From JAHEJN01 sp963787285 (GTDB taxonomy: Bacteria; Actinomycetota; Acidimicrobiia; Acidimicrobiales; JAHEJN01), in NCBI GenBank assembly GCA_963787285.1, contig CAWBCM010000004.1:1-64000 (forward strand): DNA of 64,000 nucleotides, read 5' to 3'. How positions within the stretch are numbered: the stretch's first letter is position 1; every line of letters begins with the position of its first letter. Both the position numbers and the translations under genes were made by a program. Positions 8,606 to 16,374 of the stretch are shown piece by piece. The notes below the pieces were generated by a model. The model made no database searches. It saw nothing but the letters and a program-made list of their open reading frames with translations, and was not told the DNA's origin.

Positions 8606-10141
8606 ATGCCGCACCGGACGACCACCAGCGCCGCAGGAACACACGGCGATCCCTCGGGCGCCAACTCCACAGGTGCGCTGTTCGCGTTCGACGACTCCTT
8701 CGTGCGCGACGTTCCCGAGCTGTCGATCCCGTTCCGGCCCCGACCGGTCCCCGGTGCCGAGTCGATCGCCCTGAACGAGGACCTCGCCACCGAACTGGGC
8801 ATCGACGTCGTCCGGCTTCGCTCACCCGAAGGCATCGATGTGCTGGCCGGAAACGAGACACCGGTCGAGGCGACGCCGGTGGCGATGGCCTACGCCGGGC
8901 ATCAGTTCGGCGGCTATTCACCGCGTTTGGGCGATGGCCGTGCCGTTCTGCTCGGTGAGCTCACCGACCGAGAGGGCCGGCGCGTGGATCTGCACCTGAA
9001 GGGCTCCGGCCGGACCCCGTTCTCCCGCGGTGGCGACGGCAAAGCCGCGCTCGGCCCGATGCTGCGCGAGTTCCTGTTCGCAGAGGCGATGCACGCCCTG
9101 ACCGTCCCGACCAGCCGTGCCCTCGCCGTCGTCGGCACCGGCGAGCACATCCCGCGCGACGGCCCCGTTCCCGGCGCAGTGTTGACCCGGGTTGCCGCCA
9201 GTCACCTCCGGGTCGGGACATTCGAGTACGCCGTCCGCCTCGACGACCCGACCATCCTTCCGCGCCTGGCCGACCATGCCATCGCCCGCCACTACCCGCT
9301 GGTGGCCGAGCTCGACAATCCCTACCTCGGGCTCCTCGAAGCGGTGGTCGACGCCCAGGCGTCACTGGTCGCCCGGTGGATGCTCGTCGGGTTCGTCCAT
9401 GGCGTCATGAACACCGACAACGTGTCGATCGCCGGCGAGACCATCGACTACGGGCCGTGCGCGTTCATGGACCACTACGACCCGGCGACGGTGTTCAGCT
9501 CGATCGACCGCAACGGTCGCTACGCCTACCGCAACCAGCCGGGCATCACCCAGTGGAACCTGACCCGGTTGGCCGAGACCCTTCTCGCAGTCATCGATGA
9601 CGAACCCGAGGTGGCAATTGCTTCGGCCACCGCCGTGCTCGAGTCGTTCCCCGACCGGTACCGCAACCACTGGACCGACGGGATGCGGGCCAAGCTGGGA
9701 CTCACCGACCCCACCGAGGTCGAGCAGTCGCTCTTCGACGACTACCTCCAGCTCCTGGCGGAGGGTCAGGTGGACTACACCAGCAGCTTCCGAGCACTCT
9801 CTGCGTCGCTTCGCGGTGATCACGACCACCTCGATTTGCTGTTCGCCGACCGCGATGCCCTCGATCGGTGGATCGTGCGATGGCGAAGCGCACTCGACTC
9901 GACGGCAGCCGATCCGGCGATGGTCGCCGACGCGATGGACAGTGTGAATCCGATCTACATCCCGCGGAACCACCTCGTCGAGGAAGCCCTCGGAGCAGCC
10001 GAGAACGGTGACACCACCCCTTTCGCCGACCTGCTGGCCGTCGTCACCCGACCGTTTGCTCATCAGCCCGATGTCGCTCGCTACGCGGATCCGGCACCGG
10101 CCTCGTTCAACGAGACCTTCCAGACGTTCTGCGGTACCTGA
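8606..10141 (+). CDS. selO: SelO/YdiU protein adenylyltransferase (pseudokinase)
   Basis: SelO-family pseudokinases transfer AMP from ATP to hydroxyl side chains of target proteins and are linked to redox stress. The protein has 511 residues, close to the family norm. Visible motifs are LKGSGRTPFSRGGDGKAALG (near residue 133, nucleotide phosphate binding) and FVHGVMNTDNVSI with TIDYGPCAFMD (near 265, metal-binding Asn/Asp region). The C-terminus is FCGT, with Cys where eukaryotic SelO carries selenocysteine. ATG at 8606 follows CCAGGAG, so I prefer it over an in-frame upstream codon at 8549. Neighbours are MarR regulators rather than an obvious partner. Confidence 0.92.
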   Translation: MPHRTTTSAAGTHGDPSGANSTGALFAFDDSFVRDVPELSIPFRPRPVPGAESIALNEDLATELGIDVVRLRSPEGIDVLAGNETPVEATPVAMAYAGHQFGGYSPRLGDGRAVLLGELTDREGRRVDLHLKGSGRTPFSRGGDGKAALGPMLREFLFAEAMHALTVPTSRALAVVGTGEHIPRDGPVPGAVLTRVAASHLRVGTFEYAVRLDDPTILPRLADHAIARHYPLVAELDNPYLGLLEAVVDAQASLVARWMLVGFVHGVMNTDNVSIAGETIDYGPCAFMDHYDPATVFSSIDRNGRYAYRNQPGITQWNLTRLAETLLAVIDDEPEVAIASATAVLESFPDRYRNHWTDGMRAKLGLTDPTEVEQSLFDDYLQLLAEGQVDYTSSFRALSASLRGDHDHLDLLFADRDALDRWIVRWRSALDSTAADPAMVADAMDSVNPIYIPRNHLVEEALGAAENGDTTPFADLLAVVTRPFAHQPDVARYADPAPASFNETFQTFCGT

Positions 10142-10177
10142 GGTGCGCGATCAGACGACATATTGACAACTTACTTG

Positions 10178-10206
10178 TCGTCATGACAATAATATTGTCA
10201 TGACGA
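10178..10206 (+). promoter_or_regulatory. 29-bp perfect palindrome covering the start codon of a MarR gene
   Basis: TCGTCATGACAATA, a central A, then the exact reverse complement, spans 10178-10206. The ATG of the next gene is at 10200, inside the right arm. A TTGACA at 10163-10168 lies just upstream and could be the -35. This is a strong candidate for the autoregulatory operator of the MarR protein it overlaps. Confidence 0.75.
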
Positions 10207-10634
10207 GCACTGTGGTAACGGTCATCGACGAGGTGCGGCTCCTGCACAACCGGCTCATCGAACTGGTGGACGAGCTCCATCACGACCGCCGCGTCACCGC
10301 ACCACAACGAGCCGTTCTCGAGTTCGTCCATCGTCACGGACCGGCGACGGTTCCCACGATCGCGCGGGCCCGTGGTGTGACCCGTCAACACATCCAGGCC
10401 ATCAGCAACGAGCTGAAGTCGCTCGAACTGATCGAGCCACAGGAGAACCCGGCCCACCGCCGCTCACCCATGTTGGTGCTCACCGACAACGGTCGCCAGA
10501 CCATCGACCGGATCCTCGAACGAGAGCTCCACCACCTCGCGACACACGTGCGTGACCTCGACGAGAACCGACTTCGCTCCGCCGCCCAGACCCTTGCCGA
10601 GCTCCGGCACGCACTCCGAAAGGAAAGCGCGTGA
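10200..10634 (+). CDS. MarR-family transcriptional regulator
   Basis: This 144-residue winged-helix protein has the recognition helix region GVTRQHIQAISNELKSLELI and a wing ending AHRRSPMLVLT, followed by the C-terminal dimerisation helices. The start codon is buried in a perfect palindrome, which suggests tight autoregulation. Its stop overlaps the GTG start of a methyltransferase gene (GTGA), so the two are co-translated. The methyltransferase is probably part of its regulon. Confidence 0.88.
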   Translation: MTSTVVTVIDEVRLLHNRLIELVDELHHDRRVTAPQRAVLEFVHRHGPATVPTIARARGVTRQHIQAISNELKSLELIEPQENPAHRRSPMLVLTDNGRQTIDRILERELHHLATHVRDLDENRLRSAAQTLAELRHALRKESA

Positions 10635-11251
10635 CGACAACGATCAAACGCCACCTCTACGACCAGTTCCGCCTCCCGCGGGGGCCGCTCGGCCGCCTCG
10701 CGGGCCGAGTCATGTCCCGGCGATCGTCCAACGTCGAACGCAGCCGCTGGACCGTCGGCCTCCTGGCACTGCAACCCGACGCCCGCGTCCTGGAGCTGGG
10801 GTATGGCCCTGGACTTGGCATCGAGGCAGCCGTCGACGCCACACCCGACGGACACGTTGTCGGCATCGATCACTCCTCCACGATGCGCGCCATGGCCGCC
10901 AAGCGGAACGCATCCGCGATCCGGACAGGGCGTGTCACCCTGCTCGTGGGCGACGCCCAGGATCCACCACCCGACCTCGGCGTGTTCGATGCCATCTTCT
11001 GCTGCAACGTCTGGCTGTTCTGGACCGACCCCGAGGCCACGATCGATCGTCTGGTCCACCTGCTCACACCCACGGGCAAGCTGGCCATCACCCATCTCCC
11101 TCGGCACAGCCAGGCGACGAGCGAGGCCACCGACGAGGCGGCCACGCGCATCGAGCAGCAGATGGACCAGGCGGGGCTGGTACGTGTCGAGCGTGCCTAC
11201 CTGCCCCTCCACCCGGCACCAGCGGTGTGCGTCACCGGACATGTTGCGTGA
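10631..11251 (+). CDS. Class I SAM-dependent methyltransferase
   Basis: This 206-residue protein has the Rossmann methyltransferase motif I VLELGYGPGLGIEAAVDA (about residues 55-75), an acidic motif II GIDHSS, and motif IV FDAIFCCNVWLFW. It resembles small-molecule methyltransferases of the UbiE/type 11 group; the substrate is unknown. The GTG start overlaps the stop of the upstream MarR gene by 4 bp, so expression is coupled. The region 11252-11538 that follows has no supported gene. Confidence 0.85.
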   Translation: MTTTIKRHLYDQFRLPRGPLGRLAGRVMSRRSSNVERSRWTVGLLALQPDARVLELGYGPGLGIEAAVDATPDGHVVGIDHSSTMRAMAAKRNASAIRTGRVTLLVGDAQDPPPDLGVFDAIFCCNVWLFWTDPEATIDRLVHLLTPTGKLAITHLPRHSQATSEATDEAATRIEQQMDQAGLVRVERAYLPLHPAPAVCVTGHVA

Positions 11252-11538
11252 CCGGCGCTCTCACCACGGGGAACCGGCGTAGCCCGCCGCAGCTGCGCGG
11301 CGCGACCCGCCGGGTCGCCGTGCGTCAATACAAGCGTGACGCCATCCTTCCATCAGCGGCGGTACCGGGGTCTACTGGTCGGTGTGCATCGCCGTAGGCC
11401 GTGTGTCGGCTCGATTCCCCCCATCAGGACCATGTCGTGATCGTCCTGATGGTTGCACTGGCGGTGACCGTGGGTCTGTTGTCGTTGACCGGGTTGCCGA
11501 TCGAGCCGGACGCTGATTCGAGCGGCACCGGTGAGCGG

Positions 11539-12039
11539 GTGGCGTCGGATGATCAGATCCGCCAGTTGGCCGACGACCTGGGCCCGTTGCTCTACCGCGT
11601 CGCCTATGCCGTCACCCACGACAACGGCCTGGCCGAAGACGTGGTCCAGGATGCTCTGTTCCAGGCCTGGACGTCCATGCCGAGCTGGGACGACGATGTC
11701 CCGGTGCGCTGGCTCAGGCGGGTCACGCGGAATCGTGCGATCTCGGTGATGCGCAAGGAGAATCGCTCGTCCGCCCGCAGCGAGTGGGGTGGTCTGGCGT
11801 CCGACGCTCCTGAGGTCGAGCGCGTCGTCGAGGGACGGGAGCGGGTGGCGGCGGTTCGAGAGGCCCTGGCACGTCTCGACGAGCCTTCTCGTCTCCTGAT
11901 CGTGCTGCGGGAGAGCGAGAACCTCTCGTATGCCGAGATCGCCGAGGTCGCCGATCTCACGCCGTCGGCGGTCAAGGCCAAGCTGTACCGATCACGGCAC
12001 GCCCTGAAGAAGGAGCTCGAAGAATGGGAGGCGCAATGA
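11539..12039 (+). CDS. ECF-type RNA polymerase sigma factor
   Basis: This is a sigma-70 family extracytoplasmic-function sigma factor of about 166 residues. Region 2 is visible as LLYRVAYAVTHDNGLAEDVV followed by QDALFQAW; region 4 is the helix-turn-helix NLSYAEIAEVADLTPSAVKA. The frame extends upstream to 11401, but that extension encodes a hydrophobic segment unlike any sigma N-terminus. I therefore place the start at the GTG 11539. It overlaps the next small gene (ATGA) and heads the Asp23-type envelope stress cluster, so it probably drives that cluster. Confidence 0.82.
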   Translation: MASDDQIRQLADDLGPLLYRVAYAVTHDNGLAEDVVQDALFQAWTSMPSWDDDVPVRWLRRVTRNRAISVMRKENRSSARSEWGGLASDAPEVERVVEGRERVAAVREALARLDEPSRLLIVLRESENLSYAEIAEVADLTPSAVKAKLYRSRHALKKELEEWEAQ

Positions 12040-12374
12040 GACGCAGAGTCACCGACCGCGCCCTCCGGCGATGGCTCGACACCGGACGGCCTGCTCGTGT
12101 GGCGGTCGCCATCGAGACCGATCCGTCGGTGGTGGAACGACTCGAAGCCATCACGGCACTCGAGACCGTTCACACCGAAGCGATAGAACACCTGGTCACT
12201 CCGCAGCCCGACTTCGCCGACCGGGTCGTCCGAGGAGTGCACACTCGGATCGACAACTACGGAACGGTGTCGCTCATGGCGGACCTGCTCGGTCTGGGCT
12301 TCCACGTGGGCCAGGCGATGCTGGCTTCCGACGACGATCCCGACGACTCGCCGTACGACTCGGACGACTCCTGA
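12036..12374 (+). CDS. Small protein coupled to the sigma factor, unknown
   Basis: This 112-residue soluble protein starts at an ATG overlapping the sigma stop by 4 bp. It has an arginine-rich N-terminus, a helical middle (PDFADRVVRGVHTRI) and an acidic tail (DDDPDDSPYDSDDS). It has no membrane segment and no HxxxCxxC zinc motif, so it is not a typical anti-sigma factor. Its position suggests a partner or regulator of the sigma factor or of the Asp23 cluster; that is inference from position only. Confidence 0.7.
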   Translation: MRRRVTDRALRRWLDTGRPARVAVAIETDPSVVERLEAITALETVHTEAIEHLVTPQPDFADRVVRGVHTRIDNYGTVSLMADLLGLGFHVGQAMLASDDDPDDSPYDSDDS

Positions 12375-12474
12375 CAAGGTTTTCCCGAGTTTCGTCTCCG
12401 ACGGGCGCGACCGGGCTCTTCCTGGTGCGTTACCTCACTGAAGCATTCACCACCGCTCCTCAGGAGGAACTCAC

Positions 12475-12910
12475 ATGGCAACCAACACCGACGTCGTCGA
12501 CGTGACGGCGAAGACCCAAGGACACCGATACCGGGCTGACATTGTCGACCGAGCGTGGCATCACCACGATCGCCGATGAGGTCGTCGCCAAGCTCGCCGG
12601 CCATGCCGCCCGCGAGATCGAAGGCGTCGCCGGTATGGGCGCAACCTTCCGACGCCTTCTCGGGCGCGTGACGCCGGGACAGGAATCGCTCACCCAGGGT
12701 GTGAACGTCGAGGTCGGGAAGAAGGAAGCTGCGATCGACATCGTGCTTCTCGTCCGCTACGGCTACCCGATCCCCTCGCTGGCCCAAGAGGTCCGCGAGA
12801 ACGTGATCACCCGAGTCGAGACCGACACCGGCCTCATCGTCAAAGAGGTCAACATCGAGATCGACGACCTCCAATTCGAAGAGGACAAGAGCCAGAGCCG
12901 CGTCGAGTAG
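12475..12910 (+). CDS. Asp23/Gls24-family envelope stress protein, one frameshift
   Basis: Asp23-family proteins are small, abundant, membrane-tethered proteins linked to cell-envelope stress. ATG at 12475 has an AGGAGG site. The N-terminus MATNTDVVDVTAKTQ, then GLTLSTERGITTIADEVVA, is typical, but a single extra G near 12519 (CAAGGAC for CAAGAC) shifts the frame. After that the protein is clean to the stop, with GHAAREIEGVAGMG and the two conserved beta-alpha blocks. About 145 residues after correction. It is followed by the membrane anchor genes of the same cluster. Confidence 0.82.
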
Positions 12911-12942
12911 CGGCGCAAGCCGAGACCGGACCACATAGTCAC

Positions 12943-13494
12943 GTGCTGCTTCGTCGAACCGCCCTGCGGGTCGTTGGTGTAGGGGTGGCCGCCCTCATTC
13001 TCGTGGCGGCCACCCAGTTGCTCCTGCTCAGCTTCGAGACCGACCCGTTGATCAGCCGAGGTCGCCTCGGCGACGTGGTCGACTGGATCGAGAGTCGACC
13101 GAGCCCGGGGGCCGCAGTGCTCGTCGGCGGGGCCCTCGTGGTCATCGCGTTGGCACTGCTGGTGGCCGCCGTTCGTTCGGTCGGGCCCGACCGTCGGGTC
13201 ATCACGACCCGACGCCGTCACGGCTGGACCAAGCTCGATCGCGCCACCCTCGAAGACGCCTTCGAGCGGCACCTGGAGCACATCGATCGGCGCAACGACG
13301 TGCACGTGCGAGTCCGGCGAAACGGTCGGGTCGACCTGACCATCATCACGCCCGATCCGACGGTGATGGGAGCCGTCAAGGAGCTTCGCGACGGCGTCGA
13401 CGAAATCTGCCAAGAGCGTTCGTTGCCCTGCCGATCGGGTCGAATCGTCAGCTCGACTCCGCGGCGGATGACGTCGAGGCGGCGGGTCCGATGA
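12943..13494 (+). CDS. AmaP-like membrane anchor of the Asp23 cluster
   Basis: This 183-residue protein has two N-terminal membrane helices (about residues 7-29 and 57-80). A cytosolic alpha/beta domain follows with VHVRVRRNGRVDLTI and an ending rich in Arg. The layout matches the alkaline-shock membrane anchor proteins that tether Asp23. The start is GTG at 12943. It overlaps the next, related gene by 4 bp (ATGA), indicating coupled synthesis. Confidence 0.75.
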   Translation: MLLRRTALRVVGVGVAALILVAATQLLLLSFETDPLISRGRLGDVVDWIESRPSPGAAVLVGGALVVIALALLVAAVRSVGPDRRVITTRRRHGWTKLDRATLEDAFERHLEHIDRRNDVHVRVRRNGRVDLTIITPDPTVMGAVKELRDGVDEICQERSLPCRSGRIVSSTPRRMTSRRRVR

Positions 13495-14036
13495 CCGCCC
13501 TGCGTCGAGCCTCTCAGCTCGTGGGCATCGCCGCGATTGCGACCGTCGGCGTGTTCCTGATCCTCGAGGCCACCGAGATCATCAGTGGCGAGTGGCGACG
13601 CGACCTCGGCGACCTGCTCGATTCGGCCGTCTTCCCCACCTGGGGACTGTGGCTCTCCGCTCTGGTCGGCGCCGCTCTGGCGGTGGTCGGGGTCGGAACG
13701 ATCGCTGCTCAACTGGCGCCGCCCAAGAAGGGACTCAACACCGTGCACGAGGTCAACAGCGCCCACGACGGCGACACGAGCATCCGCGGCCGCGCGGCGA
13801 TCGGGGCCGTCCGCCACGAGCTGAGCGGCATCGCCGGCATCGTCGACGTCGACGCTCGAGTCAGTCGCAAGACCATGCACGTCACGATTCAGATCGACGA
13901 TCGGGCCAATCTGGCCGACGTCGAAAACGATGCCAGAGCCCGGCTCGGCCACGAGTTCTGGATCAATCTCGGCCTGGCCGACTTCGCCGTGAACCTCTTG
14001 GTCGCCCATCACCCCAAACCGCCGCGAGTGCGCTAA
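13491..14036 (+). CDS. Second AmaP-like membrane protein
   Basis: This 181-residue protein has the same layout as the preceding gene: membrane helices at about residues 10-32 and 51-75, then a cytosolic domain with AAIGAVRHELSGIAGIVDVD and MHVTIQIDDRANL. The latter resembles the repeating Asp23/AmaP beta-alpha fold. It is probably a diverged duplicate that forms a membrane complex with the first anchor and the Asp23 protein. The 4-bp overlap with the upstream gene argues for a fixed ratio of the two. Confidence 0.72.
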   Translation: MTALRRASQLVGIAAIATVGVFLILEATEIISGEWRRDLGDLLDSAVFPTWGLWLSALVGAALAVVGVGTIAAQLAPPKKGLNTVHEVNSAHDGDTSIRGRAAIGAVRHELSGIAGIVDVDARVSRKTMHVTIQIDDRANLADVENDARARLGHEFWINLGLADFAVNLLVAHHPKPPRVR

Positions 14037-14050
14037 CCAGTGGAGAAGAG

Positions 14051-14239
14051 ATGTCCATGACCAACAAAGCAACCCTCGGGGCGCTTGCCGGCGCACTCGT
14101 TGCACTGATCTGGGTCGCCTGGGACGGTGTCGCCGTCCTTGTCGTACTCGGCTTCGCGGCGATCGGCTGGCTGATCGGCATGATCTTCCAGCGGCCCGAC
14201 ATCCTCATCCGACTCCTGCAACGCCTTCAGGACCGCTGA
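14051..14239 (+). CDS. DUF2273-like small membrane protein
   Basis: This 62-residue protein consists mainly of two hydrophobic helices (GALAGALVALIWVAWDGVAV and VVLGFAAIGWLIGMIF) and a basic tail. DUF2273 proteins of this size are regular neighbours of Asp23 and AmaP genes. ATG at 14051 is preceded by GGAGAAGAG. It ends the cluster, 17 bp before a convergent gene. Confidence 0.72.
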   Translation: MSMTNKATLGALAGALVALIWVAWDGVAVLVVLGFAAIGWLIGMIFQRPDILIRLLQRLQDR

Positions 14240-14256
14240 TCCACCGGCAGTGGAGG

Positions 14257-14979
14257 TCAGTCTTCCGCGTCCTCGATGATCAGCAGCGGATGGCTGGCGA
14301 TCACGCGGTACGGCACGTGCATCGCGCCGCCAGCCGTGTCGAGCACCAGGTGCGAGATCCCCAGCTCGGCGATGGTGCCGGTGATCGAACCGGACTCGAT
14401 CCGTGAACCCACCCGAAGAGTCCGCTGAAGGTTCCGTCCGGCCGCTATGTCGGGCGCAACCGAGCCGGCGCCGACGATGGTGATGCCGGCGAGGGCGGCC
14501 GCGAATCCGAAGGCGGCCGCCGCGATGAGGATGTTCAGCGTCGTCGTGTCGACGTCGAGCTGCCCGAGAGCGAGCACGACAGCGCCGGCGAACACCGCCA
14601 TTCGGGCGCCCCGCTCGAGCCCGCGATGCCTCGTGCCGGATGCTCGGGTCACCATTCGACCGACCGCAGTCGACACCATCAGACCGAGCGCATAGCCCGC
14701 GAGCAGGAGCAGGCCGGCGATCCCGACGTTGGGCAGCCAGGCGAGAACGTCGGCCGGGATCGGTCGAAGGGTGTCGGGGCTCGAGACGGCAATGGCGATC
14801 AGCGCGCCGGCGGCAGTGAGCACCCAGAACACGAAGATGCTGGTCGGAGTGGCGACCTGCTGGAGCGTGGGCCGCCGGCCCTTTCGGCCGAGCACGCGCC
14901 GGATGAGGAATCCGCAGATCGAACCGAGGATCAGGCCGCCGGCGACGGCGACCGATGCCCATATCCACTTCTCATCCAT
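14257..14979 (-). CDS. MscS-like mechanosensitive ion channel
   Basis: The 240-residue protein has four to five N-terminal membrane helices. It then has the pore-helix-like segment with many Ala/Gly (LIAAAAFGFAAALAGITIVG) and the MscS beta domain: NLQRTLRVGSRIESGSITGT, IAELGISHLVLDT, HVPYRVIASHPLL. This is a short member of the small-conductance mechanosensitive channel family that releases solutes on osmotic downshift. It lacks the usual large C-terminal cage. It is convergent with the Asp23 cluster, which also responds to envelope stress. Confidence 0.78.
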   Translation of the reverse strand: MDEKWIWASVAVAGGLILGSICGFLIRRVLGRKGRRPTLQQVATPTSIFVFWVLTAAGALIAIAVSSPDTLRPIPADVLAWLPNVGIAGLLLLAGYALGLMVSTAVGRMVTRASGTRHRGLERGARMAVFAGAVVLALGQLDVDTTTLNILIAAAAFGFAAALAGITIVGAGSVAPDIAAGRNLQRTLRVGSRIESGSITGTIAELGISHLVLDTAGGAMHVPYRVIASHPLLIIEDAED

Positions 14980-15113
14980 CAGGAAGCAGACTCCTCTCGG
15001 CGACGTCGCTGGTTCGCTGCCTGCTCGGGTCAGTCGTTGGCAATGGTCTCACACCCCGAAGGTCATCGGTTCGAAACGGCCGAGGTCCTGGCTGGATTTG
15101 GTAGACCGGACGA

Positions 15114-15563
15114 ATGCCGTCGATCTATTTCGAGGACTTCACCCCCGGTCGAGTGTTCGACCTCGGCTCGGTCACCGTCACCCGGGAGGCGATCATCGAC
15201 TTCGCCACCCAGTTCGATCCCCAGCCGTTCCACACCGATGAGGTTGCCGCCGCCGAGTCGCCCTTCGGTGGGCTGATCGCCAGCGGCTGGCACACCGGGT
15301 CACTGTGGATGCGAATGTACGCCGACGTCATTCTGCCCGACACCGACGGTCGGGGATCTCCCGGAATCGACGAGCTGCGGTGGCGGGCACCCGTGCGCCC
15401 TGGCGACACGCTCACCGGCACCACGACGGTTGTCGACGCGCGGCCCTCTGAACGTGATCCGACACGGGGGACGGTGTTCACGGAGTCGACGATGACCAAC
15501 CAGGACGGCGTGGTCGTCATGACCCTGAAGGGTCGCGGCCTGTTCGGCCGCCGTCCGCGCTGA
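15114..15563 (+). CDS. MaoC-family (R)-specific enoyl-CoA hydratase-like protein
   Basis: This 149-residue hot-dog-fold protein carries the hydratase motif FATQFDPQPFHTDEVAA, with the catalytic Asp and His, near residue 30, followed by FGGLIASGWHTGSLWMRM. MaoC-like hydratases act on trans-2-enoyl-CoA to give (R)-3-hydroxyacyl-CoA. The physiological substrate is unknown. It is a single gene, with an MscS channel divergent on its left and a small Cys-rich gene convergent on its right. Confidence 0.85.
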   Translation: MPSIYFEDFTPGRVFDLGSVTVTREAIIDFATQFDPQPFHTDEVAAAESPFGGLIASGWHTGSLWMRMYADVILPDTDGRGSPGIDELRWRAPVRPGDTLTGTTTVVDARPSERDPTRGTVFTESTMTNQDGVVVMTLKGRGLFGRRPR

Positions 15564-15585
15564 GCCTGTCGCCGGCAGGTGCTCT

Positions 15586-15720
15586 TCAGGAGTGGCGGGC
15601 GGCCGGGTGTTGGCACGACTCGCGTTTGCACTTCCCGCCGGCGGTGCCGGGGTTCTGGTAGTCCTCGCAGCTGCACAGCGAGCACGGGCTCTTGACGGCG
15701 TCCGTGGTTTCTTCGGGCAT
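15586..15720 (-). CDS. Small Cys-rich, probably metal-binding protein
   Basis: This 44-residue protein has five cysteines arranged CSLCSC, then CKRESCQHP, and two His near the end. The spacing suggests a small zinc- or iron-binding knuckle; no family name can be given. I use the ATG at 15720; an in-frame codon at 15771 would add 17 residues of ordinary sequence. It is convergent with the MaoC gene. Confidence 0.55.
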   Translation of the reverse strand: MPEETTDAVKSPCSLCSCEDYQNPGTAGGKCKRESCQHPAARHS

Positions 15721-15852
15721 TTCGGCGTCCCTCTCGTCGGCTCCAGACTCCAGCACCGCCCATTGAGACATACATCGGGGAAGGCGTCAAAGCGGGAATC
15801 GGTGAGCACCGACCTCCTGTCGCCGGCAAGACGTTGCCGCGCCGCTACGGGT

Positions 15853-16374
15853 TCAGGCCACGGTTCTGCGGGCGCTGACGCCGACGATCCGGCCGTCCGC
15901 GTCGCGCCCGACGACGTACCAGGTGACGCCCGGTCCGGACTGGGGGCCGCCCAGATCGGCCTCGGTACGGAGCCCGCCCAGCGGTACCGAGGTATCGGGC
16001 CCAGACCAGGCCCACCATGGCCGACCATCGGCGGTGAAGACGGTGACGGTGTACTCGCTCACCGCGTCGACGCCCACCCACTCGAGAGTGGCGTAGGCGT
16101 CGTTTCCCTCGACGTCGGTGAGCAGTTCGATCTCCTCGATGCCGGCGGCACTCACGAGGAGCGCAGGTGTAGGAGTGGCCGTCGGTGCAGGAGCAGCGGT
16201 CGGTGCCGGCGTCGGTGTCTCGCTCGCCTCGCCGGCCTCGGCTTCAGGCGCTGATGACGCCGCCGACTCGGGTTCGAACGGTGTCGACTGCGCATCGGGT
16301 TCGGCCGAGCTCGAACAGCCGACCACCAGAAGCAGCCCCGTGAGAGCGGCGGCCAGACTGCGCCAACTCAACAT
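15853..16374 (-). CDS. Predicted lipoprotein with Thr/Pro-rich spacer
   Basis: This 173-residue protein has a signal peptide (LAAALTGLLLVVGC) and lipobox Cys near residue 20. A spacer rich in Thr, Pro and Ala (TPTPAPTAAPAPTATPTPA) follows, then a compact beta-rich domain (TLEWVGVDAVSEYTVTVFTA, GVTWYVVGRDADGRIVG) that looks like a fibronectin-type III-like fold. It is the third of three overlapping genes for exported proteins and shares 7 bp with the upstream gene. The function is unknown. Confidence 0.7.
   Translation of the reverse strand: MLSWRSLAAALTGLLLVVGCSSSAEPDAQSTPFEPESAASSAPEAEAGEASETPTPAPTAAPAPTATPTPALLVSAAGIEEIELLTDVEGNDAYATLEWVGVDAVSEYTVTVFTADGRPWWAWSGPDTSVPLGGLRTEADLGGPQSGPGVTWYVVGRDADGRIVGVSARRTVA

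Noticed and set aside
8313..8921. Minus-strand frame through the start of SelO
   Set aside because: It overlaps the well-supported SelO gene and its translation has no recognisable domain.
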